A DNA stretch of 64,000 nucleotides. It comes from an uncultured Eisenbergiella sp. (GTDB taxonomy: Bacteria > Bacillota > Clostridia > Lachnospirales > Lachnospiraceae). A program made the translations under genes and the position numbers. The notes below the pieces were generated by a model. That model was not told the DNA's origin. It made no database searches and saw nothing but the letters and a program-made list of their open reading frames with translations. Shown piece by piece: positions 56,111 through 64,000 of the stretch; position 1 is the stretch's first letter; each line of letters begins with the position of its first letter. Where the stretch lies: positions 59,234 through 123,233 of the forward strand of contig CANQUI010000001.1 of the NCBI GenBank assembly GCA_947626995.1. The letters are read 5' to 3'.

Positions 56111-57862
56111 ATGCTATACAAATTCAACTATGTTCTCAAAAAAAAGGAGAAGATCAAATTATTGGTATTGACAGTGATGATGCTGATCGGAAGCGCATTG
56201 GAATTGCTGGCAGTTGCCGTATTTGAGCCTTTTACAAAGGTACTGATGCAAACGCCTATTAACCCTGATGACCATCTTCTGCTTTTTATATTTGATTATT
56301 TTCACTTTTCAGGAATAGAGGGATATTTGATTTTTTTTGCAGCGGTCATCGGTGTTGTTTATCTGATTAAGAATGTATACCTGGGGATACTGCAGAATGC
56401 GATTCTTTCATTCTCTTATAAGATGAGGATGGATCTTGCGGTGAAATTGCTCGTAACGTATATGAATGAACCATATACGTTTCATCTTTCTAAAAATATA
56501 GCGGAAATGCAAAGAAGCCTGCAGACGGATACCACCCAGTTCATGATGTTCGTTAATTCCATTCTTCAGATGATGGTTGAAGTGGCAGTCTGTATCGTAC
56601 TTGGCCTGTATTTGTTCCATACAAGCCATTCGATTACTTTGATTATTGTTGGCCTTTTATTATTCTGCGTGGGGATATTCGGCATGGTATCCAAAAAGGT
56701 GTCCTATCGTATCGGACAGCAGAATGAGGCCTATAATGCCAAGCTTTTCCAATGGATCAACCAGTCGCTGAGTGGGATCAAAGAAGTTAAAATATTGCAG
56801 AGAGAGAATTACTTTATCGATGCATACAGTTCCAACTATAAGAAATTGATCAAAGGGGCCAAACTGAACGAATTGCTGGCTGCGATTCCCAAATATATTA
56901 TCGAATCCGTATGTATGATCGGGCTTTTGGCAGCAATTGTCATAAAACTTTTGTTTGGACATGGGGAACTGTCAACGTTTATTCCGCAGCTTACGGCCTT
57001 TGCGATCTCGGCGATCCGCCTGCTGCCTTCTGTGGGAAAGATTAATGCGTATCTCAACAACATTATGTACAGCAGAGCATCCCTGGATATGATTTACGAT
57101 GATCTAAAGGAGATAGAGGGGAACCAGCCCATCTGCAAAAAACCAAAAGATACGGGCTTACAGGAGTGGCAATTACGTGAAGGAATTTATTTGGAAAATG
57201 TCTCTTATCACTATCCTGATACAGAAATTGAGGTATTACAACACATAAATTTATTCATTCCAAAAGGAAAAGCGGTAGCCCTGATCGGAGCGTCAGGCGC
57301 CGGGAAAACCACATTGGCGGATATCATCCTTGGCCTGCTTCCGCCTGTAGAGGGCAGGATATTGATGGATGATAAAAATATTTATGATAATCTGGAGATA
57401 TGGAGGAAAAAATTGGGGTATATTCCTCAGAATATTTATTTATCTGACGATACGATCAGAAACAACATTGCTTTTGGAGTCCGCGAGGAAGAGATTGACG
57501 ATCGGGCAATCTGGAACGCTTTGGAAAAAGCCCAGCTCAAAAAATTTGTGGAGGAACTGGAAAACGGTCTGGATACCTATGTGGGAGACCGGGGAGTGCG
57601 ATTATCAGGGGGTCAGCGTCAGAGGATCGGAATCGCGAGGGCCTTGTATCATGATCCGGAAGTGATCGTTTTGGATGAGGCTACCTCAGCCTTGGATAAC
57701 GAAACGGAAACTGCGGTGATGGAATCTATAGAAAATCTGCATGGTATGAAGACAATGATCATGATTGCGCACAGATTGACTACAATAAAAAAGGCTGATC
57801 TGTTTTATGAGGTTTCAAATGGAACTTTGGTGAAAAGAGACAGAACAGATATTTTTCAGTGA
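56111..57862 (+). CDS. ABC transporter, fused permease/ATPase (PglK-like flippase), paralog of 608-2368
   Basis: GASGAGKTTLADIILGLL, LSGGQRQRIGIARALYHDPEVIVLDEATSALD. Confidence 0.93.
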   Translation: MLYKFNYVLKKKEKIKLLVLTVMMLIGSALELLAVAVFEPFTKVLMQTPINPDDHLLLFIFDYFHFSGIEGYLIFFAAVIGVVYLIKNVYLGILQNAILSFSYKMRMDLAVKLLVTYMNEPYTFHLSKNIAEMQRSLQTDTTQFMMFVNSILQMMVEVAVCIVLGLYLFHTSHSITLIIVGLLLFCVGIFGMVSKKVSYRIGQQNEAYNAKLFQWINQSLSGIKEVKILQRENYFIDAYSSNYKKLIKGAKLNELLAAIPKYIIESVCMIGLLAAIVIKLLFGHGELSTFIPQLTAFAISAIRLLPSVGKINAYLNNIMYSRASLDMIYDDLKEIEGNQPICKKPKDTGLQEWQLREGIYLENVSYHYPDTEIEVLQHINLFIPKGKAVALIGASGAGKTTLADIILGLLPPVEGRILMDDKNIYDNLEIWRKKLGYIPQNIYLSDDTIRNNIAFGVREEEIDDRAIWNALEKAQLKKFVEELENGLDTYVGDRGVRLSGGQRQRIGIARALYHDPEVIVLDEATSALDNETETAVMESIENLHGMKTMIMIAHRLTTIKKADLFYEVSNGTLVKRDRTDIFQ

Positions 57863-57902
57863 AGGGGATAAGGCTTTAGAAAGGTGTGGAGAAAGAAGAA
57901 AA

Positions 57903-58478
57903 ATGACAAGTCGGTGGAAATTTCAGGAAACACAGATCGCAGGACTTTTTGAAATTGATTTTTTCCGGGCTGACGATGTGAGAGGTTCTTTTGTCAAGGA
58001 CTATTCCAAAGAAGTCTTTGAAAATAACGGAATCCGGCATGATCTAAAGGAAGTATTTTATACAATCAGCCATAAAGGGGTGATACGGGCCCTGCATTTT
58101 CAACGCGTCAAACAACAGTCGAAGCTGGTGCGGTGCGTTTCGGGTCATGTGTGGGATGTGGTGGTGGATCTGCGTAAGGACAGTCCGACCCATAAAAGCT
58201 GGGTCGCCTTTGAGTTATACGGGGAAAAGACCAAAGAAATTCTGATACCGGCAGGCTGCGCTCACGGGTATCTGGTGCTGGAGGATTCTGTTGTTTCCTA
58301 TAAATGTTCAGAATTGTTTTTTGCACAGTACGATGACGGAATTCTTTGGGATGATCCGGATATCGGGATAGAGTGGCCGTTAGAGCGGGTCGGCGGACGC
58401 GATAAGATCATACTCGCGCCAAAAGACCAGTCATTACAAACCTACCGAGAATTTATGGAGGCATATGGCGGATTTTAA
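57903..58478 (+). CDS. dTDP-4-dehydrorhamnose 3,5-epimerase family protein
   Basis: DVRGSFVKDYSKEVF, GVIRALHFQ, VSGHVWDVVVDLRKDSPT, PAGCAHGYLVLEDS. Confidence 0.92.
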   Translation: MTSRWKFQETQIAGLFEIDFFRADDVRGSFVKDYSKEVFENNGIRHDLKEVFYTISHKGVIRALHFQRVKQQSKLVRCVSGHVWDVVVDLRKDSPTHKSWVAFELYGEKTKEILIPAGCAHGYLVLEDSVVSYKCSELFFAQYDDGILWDDPDIGIEWPLERVGGRDKIILAPKDQSLQTYREFMEAYGGF

Positions 58479-58499
58479 AAACCGGGAAGGGTATCAGGG

Positions 58500-59453
58500 A
58501 TGAAGACGATTACGGTGGTAGTGCCGACTTATAATGAAGAGGCGAATATCATGAAGCTCTATCAGCGGACGAAAAAGGTGTTTGCCGAGCAGTTGCCTGA
58601 TTATATTTGCAATATTCAGTTTATTGATAACGCCTCCAAAGATGGGACGAGGGCATTGATCCGGGAACTTTGCAGGAAGGATAAAACCGTTACGGCTATT
58701 TTCAATGCCACAAACTTCGGGTTTGTGCGTTCTCAGTTTTATGGCCTTTCTCAGGCCATGGGAGATTGCGCCATAATGCTCTGCGCCGATATGCAGGATC
58801 CGCCGGAAGTGATTCCACAGTTTGTGAAAGAATGGGAAAACGGTTATAAAATTGTGGTGGGGATTAAAAATAAGAGCCGGGAGAATCCGTTTATTTACCA
58901 TGCGCGGGGATTATATTATAAACTGATTCGCAAAATTGCCAATATTGATCATATCAACCAGTTTGACGGCTTTGGTTTGTATGATAAAGCATTTATCAAT
59001 GTTTTGAAGGATATGCGCGATCCGCTGCCCTATCTGCGGGGGATTGTTTCAGAACTGGGATTTGAACGGAAAGAGATTCTCTACATGCAGGATCGGCGCA
59101 GGGATGGAAAAAGTAAAGAACTTCATTTTTTGTCGTTATATGATCTTTCCATGCTGGGGATTACCAGTTATTCGAAAGTCCTGATGCATATCTGTACTCT
59201 GTTGGGGGCATTTGTTTCCGGCTGTTCCATGCTTGTGGCGATCTATGTATTGATCAAGAAACTTTTCTTTTGGGATTTGTATGAAATGGGAGGTGCGGCT
59301 GTTCAGGTGGGGATCTTCTTTTTGGGTTCTCTGCAGTTGTTTTTTATCGGGTTTATCGGAGAATATATTGTCAATATGAATATCCGAATTATGCAGCATC
59401 CGATGGTGGTAGAAGAAGAAAGGATCAATTTCGGTACAGAGAAAGGGAAATAA
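58500..59453 (+). CDS. GT2 family glycosyltransferase with C-terminal TM helices (GtrB/DPM1-like)
   Basis: TITVVVPTYNEEANIMKLYQRTK, CADMQDPPEVIPQFV, two C-terminal TM segments. Confidence 0.93.
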   Translation: MKTITVVVPTYNEEANIMKLYQRTKKVFAEQLPDYICNIQFIDNASKDGTRALIRELCRKDKTVTAIFNATNFGFVRSQFYGLSQAMGDCAIMLCADMQDPPEVIPQFVKEWENGYKIVVGIKNKSRENPFIYHARGLYYKLIRKIANIDHINQFDGFGLYDKAFINVLKDMRDPLPYLRGIVSELGFERKEILYMQDRRRDGKSKELHFLSLYDLSMLGITSYSKVLMHICTLLGAFVSGCSMLVAIYVLIKKLFFWDLYEMGGAAVQVGIFFLGSLQLFFIGFIGEYIVNMNIRIMQHPMVVEEERINFGTEKGK

Positions 59454-59458
59454 TAAAA

Positions 59459-60415
59459 ATGTCGGTTATCAGTATGCTGGTGAAAGCAAGGGATAAGATT
59501 CGCAATTATCCTAAAATTATTAAAAAAAGAAGCCGCAAATATACATTTGAGGATCGGAGGAAAAACAGCGCGCATTTGATATATGTTTTGTCAGGGTATA
59601 AGGCCGAATTATGGACGAATGTATTTGGAAGATTGCGCGAGGCCGCACCGGAGGAATATGATTTTTGTATTGTTTCGGCCGGAAAATACGTTAAAGAACT
59701 ATCGGAACTCGCAGCGAATAACGGTTGGTCTTATCTGGCGACAGTCGCCAATAATGTGCCGTATATACAAAATCTGGTTATAGAATTGCATCCAAATGCC
59801 CGATATATCTGGAAATTTGATGAAGATATGTATATTTATCGTGATTATTTCAAAGATATGTTCCTGACCTATCAAAAGGCAAATGACGAGCTCAATTATC
59901 GGATATGTTTTACCGCTCCGCTGATTCCGATAAATAGTTATGGGTTTGTGAAGTTTTTAAAAGAGATTGGTAAACTGGAAGAATATGAAAATATTTTTTT
60001 GGGAGGGCATAAAGCGGTTATTGGAGATTCAAAAGGGAAATATAGCGGCGTCTTATGGACCGCGGACGCGCAAAAATATATCTGGGATGTTACCGGGAAT
60101 TTTGATGATATGGCCCGGAAAATCCAAAAAAACCAGATAGGTTATACAATTTGCCCGGTAAGATTCAGTATAGGCGCTATCATGTTTAGGAGAGATATGT
60201 GGAAGGAAATGGAGGGATTTTCGGAAACATATGCGCATCATTACAATGATGGCGAGGATGAAGTTACGATAAATCTGAATTGTATGAAGAATGCAAGAGT
60301 TATCGTGTGTTGCGATAATGTACTTGCCGCGCATTTTTCGTTTGGAGGAGTTTATGACGCCGTATTGGAACATTTAAGAAAACAGAATTATCTGGAGAGA
60401 AAAAATGGAGTGTAA
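59459..60415 (+). CDS. Putative glycosyltransferase, GT14/core-2-like or related GT-A
   Basis: HLIYVLSGYKAELWTNVFGRLREAAPEEYDFCIVSAG; IWKFDEDMYIYRDYF; cluster context. Confidence 0.5.
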   Translation: MSVISMLVKARDKIRNYPKIIKKRSRKYTFEDRRKNSAHLIYVLSGYKAELWTNVFGRLREAAPEEYDFCIVSAGKYVKELSELAANNGWSYLATVANNVPYIQNLVIELHPNARYIWKFDEDMYIYRDYFKDMFLTYQKANDELNYRICFTAPLIPINSYGFVKFLKEIGKLEEYENIFLGGHKAVIGDSKGKYSGVLWTADAQKYIWDVTGNFDDMARKIQKNQIGYTICPVRFSIGAIMFRRDMWKEMEGFSETYAHHYNDGEDEVTINLNCMKNARVIVCCDNVLAAHFSFGGVYDAVLEHLRKQNYLERKNGV

Positions 60416-61499
60416 ATATAAAGTTGCGTGGATCCCCTGGTCAAGTTCCCTGGTCAACGATTGTATTTTCAGAGGCGATGAGAACGACTACCATGTAAAA
60501 ATTGCCAGCGAATGTCAAAAAACAGGAATAGAAATCCATACAATCGATATGTATGAAGATTTGAATAAGGTTGATGCGTTTCTCTTTTCTGTGATTGATT
60601 ATAAATACTTACTTCTGTTGGACGAAAAGGGATTACTTTCTAAAACGATATATTTTTCGGGGGAGCCGCCTGTCGTTGAACCTCTCAATTCCCGAGAGGG
60701 GTATGAAGTTCTGAAAAAATATTTTGCCAACATTATGACATGGGATAAAAATCTTGTCGACAATGTCAGGATTTTTCACAGAAACATACCTTATTTCTTT
60801 ATTGAAAGATATGGAAACCCGAAGGGCCCCCAAAAGCTTCTTGTAAATATGTCGGGAAATAAACATTCTGAGCACCCGTTGGAATTATACAGTACCAGGG
60901 AAGAAATTGTCAGCTGGTTTGAAAAAAACCATTTGGATCAAATAGAATTATATGGTCCCGGATGGGATATAAAAACACATCCGTCCTGGAAAGGATGCGC
61001 GGAAGACAAATATGAAGTATATCATAATTTTAAATTTGCCCTGGCGCTGGAAAACACACATGGAGTAAGCGGATATTTGTCAGAAAAACTGCCGGATTGC
61101 CTGTGCGCCGGAATTGTTCCGGTATATTGGGGACCGGTAAACATAGATGAGTTTGTGCCATCTTCCTGCTATATAGACTATAGCAGATTTTCCAATCCCG
61201 AGGAACTTTATGACTATTTGGCCAATATGCCTGAGCGCGAATATTTGAATTATTTAAAGGAAATAGATCAATTTTTAAAAAGTGAAAAGAGCGAATTGTT
61301 CAGTCATAAGTATTTGGCAAAATGTATATGGAACGTCATTGAAAAAGGATATAAAGAAGATCTAAAATTGAGCCTTCATAGTAAAATTCGGTTCAAGATG
61401 AAGGTGGATTTACAACTGCTGTATCATCGTATGATAGATGTGAAGCACAGGCTGCTTGGCAATCTCAAAAAAGACCGGATAGGAAGACCGGATCGATAA
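60405..61499 (+). CDS. GT10 alpha-1,3-fucosyltransferase family protein
   Basis: FKFALALENTHGVSGYLSEKLPDCLCAGIVPVYWGPVNIDEFVPSSCYIDYSRFSNPEELYDYL, hallmark of the GT10 C-terminal domain. Confidence 0.9.
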   Translation: MECKYKVAWIPWSSSLVNDCIFRGDENDYHVKIASECQKTGIEIHTIDMYEDLNKVDAFLFSVIDYKYLLLLDEKGLLSKTIYFSGEPPVVEPLNSREGYEVLKKYFANIMTWDKNLVDNVRIFHRNIPYFFIERYGNPKGPQKLLVNMSGNKHSEHPLELYSTREEIVSWFEKNHLDQIELYGPGWDIKTHPSWKGCAEDKYEVYHNFKFALALENTHGVSGYLSEKLPDCLCAGIVPVYWGPVNIDEFVPSSCYIDYSRFSNPEELYDYLANMPEREYLNYLKEIDQFLKSEKSELFSHKYLAKCIWNVIEKGYKEDLKLSLHSKIRFKMKVDLQLLYHRMIDVKHRLLGNLKKDRIGRPDR

Positions 61500-61572
61500 A
61501 ACGCGGCGTGCGAGGTCTATGGAGTTTATGCGAAACGATAAAATTGAGGAAGGAACGGGGAGCGGCTGAACC

Positions 61573-62946
61573 ATGGTATTTCATTCCATCAATTATCTGT
61601 TCTTTTTTGCGGCGTTCGTCCTGATCTATTATCTGGTCCCGCCCCGGTACCGGTACGTACCGCTGCTTTTGGGAAGCTATTTCTTTTATGCCTGTCAGGG
61701 CGCTGCGTTTATCGGGTTCCTTTTGTATATCACCCTTGTCACTTATCTGGCCGCCCTGGCTGCGCGCCGGTTTTTGGGAAAAGGAAAGAGCCGGGTGCTG
61801 ACGGCGGTTTCCGCCTGTCTGACCCTGGCGCCGCTTCTCTTTTTGAAAGGGACGAAAGCAGCCGTACCGGTGGGCCTTTCCTTTTATACGTTTCAGGCGC
61901 TGGGGTATGTGTTTGATGTGGAGCGGGGAAAGACGCCGGTGGAAAAGAATCTGCCCAGGTATGCGGCGTTTGTTTCTTTTTTCCCGAATCTGCTTTCCGG
62001 CCCCATCGAGAGGGCGGATCGTCTTTTAACGCAGATCCGGAAAGGGGCCGTATGGAATCTGGAAAAGGTCCGGCGGGGTCTTTTGGAAATTGCCTGGGGG
62101 CTTTTTTTAAAAGTCGTCTGTGCCAATCACATTTCGCAGGCGGTGGATCCCATATTCGATCATTTCTCCAACTACAGAGGGATCGAGTTTGCGATTGCCA
62201 CCGGATTGTTCGCAATCCAGATCTACTGCGACTTTGCGGGATATTCCCTGATGGCGATCGGAAGCGCCCGGGTGCTGTCCATCGATCTGGCGGATAATTT
62301 CCGTCTTCCGTACTTTTCCGATTCCACGGGAGAGTTCTGGAGAAGATGGCACATCTCCCTGACCGGCTGGTTTCGGGATTATCTGTATATTCCGTTGGGC
62401 GGGAACCGAAAAGGGACGTTTCGCAAATATCTCAATACGATGATTGTATTTGTGGTCAGCGGTCTGTGGCACGGCGTCAGTTGGGGATTTGTTTTCTGGG
62501 GTGCCTTAAACGGCCTGTTTGTGGTCCTGGGGGATTTGAAAAAGAAGCTCCGGAAAACAAAGAGAGTTCCCCGCGTGGTTTCTGTCCTCCTTACGTTTGT
62601 GCTGGTGGATTATGCCTGGCTGTTTTTCCGGGCGGACAGCCTGAGACAGGGATTTGCCATGACAAAGGCGATGCTGGTAAACTTCTATCCGGCGGGCCTG
62701 TCGGGTGCAGATGTGATAAGGGAATTTGGCGGTACGCCGGCGGTTCTGTTTCTGGCGGCGATTCTGCTTTTCCTTTTCCTTGTGGATTTTTTGCAGGATA
62801 AGACGGGCGATCTGATCGGAAGGATTTTTCGCCTGCCTTTGGCGGCGCGTTGGGGAATTTATCTGGGCCTTTTGTTTTTGATCATTGTTTTTGGAATTTA
62901 CGGGTATTCGTATGAGCAGACGCAGTTCATCTATTTCGATTTCTGA
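61573..62946 (+). CDS. MBOAT family O-acyltransferase
   Basis: FHSINYLFFFAAFVLIYYLVPPRYRY, FVSFFPNLLSGPIERADRLL, EFWRRWHISLTGWFRDYLYIPLGGNRKG, SGLWHGVSWGFVFWGALNG. Confidence 0.95.
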   Translation: MVFHSINYLFFFAAFVLIYYLVPPRYRYVPLLLGSYFFYACQGAAFIGFLLYITLVTYLAALAARRFLGKGKSRVLTAVSACLTLAPLLFLKGTKAAVPVGLSFYTFQALGYVFDVERGKTPVEKNLPRYAAFVSFFPNLLSGPIERADRLLTQIRKGAVWNLEKVRRGLLEIAWGLFLKVVCANHISQAVDPIFDHFSNYRGIEFAIATGLFAIQIYCDFAGYSLMAIGSARVLSIDLADNFRLPYFSDSTGEFWRRWHISLTGWFRDYLYIPLGGNRKGTFRKYLNTMIVFVVSGLWHGVSWGFVFWGALNGLFVVLGDLKKKLRKTKRVPRVVSVLLTFVLVDYAWLFFRADSLRQGFAMTKAMLVNFYPAGLSGADVIREFGGTPAVLFLAAILLFLFLVDFLQDKTGDLIGRIFRLPLAARWGIYLGLLFLIIVFGIYGYSYEQTQFIYFDF

Positions 62947-63907
62947 CTTTACTTTTTTCCTAAAGTGTATTATTTTGTTGGTGATCCTTTTTCTGTTCTG
63001 TTTTGAGGGGATTATGCCGCAGTATCGGTACGGTTTTAACGCCGCGATACTGGATAAGACAAAACGGGCGGAAGAAATCTCATCCCCCAAGATCATCCTC
63101 TGCGGCAATTCCAATCTGGTTTTCGGGATCGATTCTGCCGAAATGGAAGAAAAGCTGGGGATGCCGGTGGTGAACATGGGCCTGCATGCAGGGCTTGGCA
63201 ATGCCTTTTTGGACCGGATCGCGCCTTATTATGTAAAGGAAGGGGATCTGGTGATCTACTGTCATACAGAATATGCGGACGACGACAGGATCCTAAACGA
63301 ACAGCTGGCCTGGATCACGCTGGAAAATCATTTTTCGCTCTGGAAGTTTTTGCGGCCGAAGGATATTCCGGGGATGATCAAGGCGTATCCCACTTATCTG
63401 AAAGGGTGCATTGACCTGTGGCTGGCAGGAGAGGGAAATCAGAAAACCGGAGAGGCGTATTCCCGGGAATATTTCAATTCCTATGGAGACAACGTCTTTC
63501 CGCGCCGCGAGCAGCAGATGGAATTTCAGGAGGGACAGATCCAGGTGCCGGTCATAAACGATCTTTGCGTAGACCGGATGAACAGGATTGAGGCGCAGAT
63601 CCGGGAAAAGGGCGGGACTATGCTGGTGGCCGCCTATCCCGTGGTAGACTGCGCGTACACGCCGCCCAGGGAAGAATACGACGCGTTCTGGAACCGGCTC
63701 AAAGAGGCGCTTTCGTGCGAGGTCATATCGGAGATCAACGATTACCGGCTGGATGAAACCTGCTTTTTCGATTCCGCTTATCACCTCAACGACCGGGGGG
63801 TCAGCCTGCGGACGAGGCAGTTGATTTCGGATATCCAAAACTGGAGGCGCGGCAAAGGAAAAGCGGAGGAGGATTTTTATGAATCTGAGAACAATGTGGA
63901 AGGATAA
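62912..63907 (+). CDS. SGNH-hydrolase-like partner of MBOAT
   Basis: N-terminal TM, ISSPKIILCGNSNLVFGIDSAEME, FFDSAYHLNDRGVSLRTRQL; directly overlaps MBOAT 3' end. Confidence 0.68.
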   Translation: MSRRSSSISISDFTFFLKCIILLVILFLFCFEGIMPQYRYGFNAAILDKTKRAEEISSPKIILCGNSNLVFGIDSAEMEEKLGMPVVNMGLHAGLGNAFLDRIAPYYVKEGDLVIYCHTEYADDDRILNEQLAWITLENHFSLWKFLRPKDIPGMIKAYPTYLKGCIDLWLAGEGNQKTGEAYSREYFNSYGDNVFPRREQQMEFQEGQIQVPVINDLCVDRMNRIEAQIREKGGTMLVAAYPVVDCAYTPPREEYDAFWNRLKEALSCEVISEINDYRLDETCFFDSAYHLNDRGVSLRTRQLISDIQNWRRGKGKAEEDFYESENNVEG

Positions 63908-64000
63908 GCGGGAAAGGACGGGCCTGGTGCTGGCGGCGGCGGTTTTAGGCGTCAGTCTGATCTTTTTTTACAGCTTTATCTATAACGACATTCTGGAGAC
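63879..64000 (+). CDS. Membrane protein N-terminus, truncated by window end
   Basis: Reads MNLRTMWKDKRERTGLVLAAAVLGVSLIFFYSFIYNDILE in an open frame to the window end. Confidence 0.55.
   Translation, partial: MNLRTMWKDKRERTGLVLAAAVLGVSLIFFYSFIYNDILE

Noticed and set aside
1-64000. CRISPR, tRNA/rRNA, IS elements or prophage
   Set aside because: No direct-repeat/spacer array, no recognisable RNA gene, and no transposase, integrase or phage protein among the ORFs.

Overview
The window is almost entirely one very large, near-unidirectional (+ strand) surface-polysaccharide biosynthesis locus from a low/mid-GC Gram-positive-like genome (probably Firmicutes/Lachnospiraceae; this is inference only). 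About 50 genes are supported. They include many GT2 and GT4 glycosyltransferases, four GT11 (alpha-1,2-fucosyltransferase-type) enzymes, one GT10 (alpha-1,3-fucosyltransferase-type) enzyme, GT17, DUF5672 and GT26-GT4 fusion proteins, one Wzx-type flippase, two ABC-type flippases, and two polymerase-like membrane proteins. There are also two MBOAT+SGNH O-acyltransferase modules, a pyruvyltransferase, a GH88/GH105-like hydrolase, a radical SAM/SPASM protein, a GDP-heptose pathway (gmhA, hddA, fused hddC-gmhB) and a CDP-6-deoxyhexose branch (rfbF, rfbG). The strongest unusual signal is a pair of 9-nt poly-G tracts, 28519-28527 in a GtrII-like glucosyltransferase and 47525-47533 in a GT-C-like membrane protein. 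In both, the gene is out of frame by one base and deleting exactly one G restores a full-length protein, as expected for slipped-strand phase variation with both switches OFF. A degraded fourth relic of the same GT-C family and a shared promoter/leader element lie between genes, and a GT11 gene carries an in-frame (Ser-X-Asn)x5 minisatellite. No rRNA, tRNA, CRISPR or transposase was seen. All family names come from recognising motifs in the translations; no search was run.
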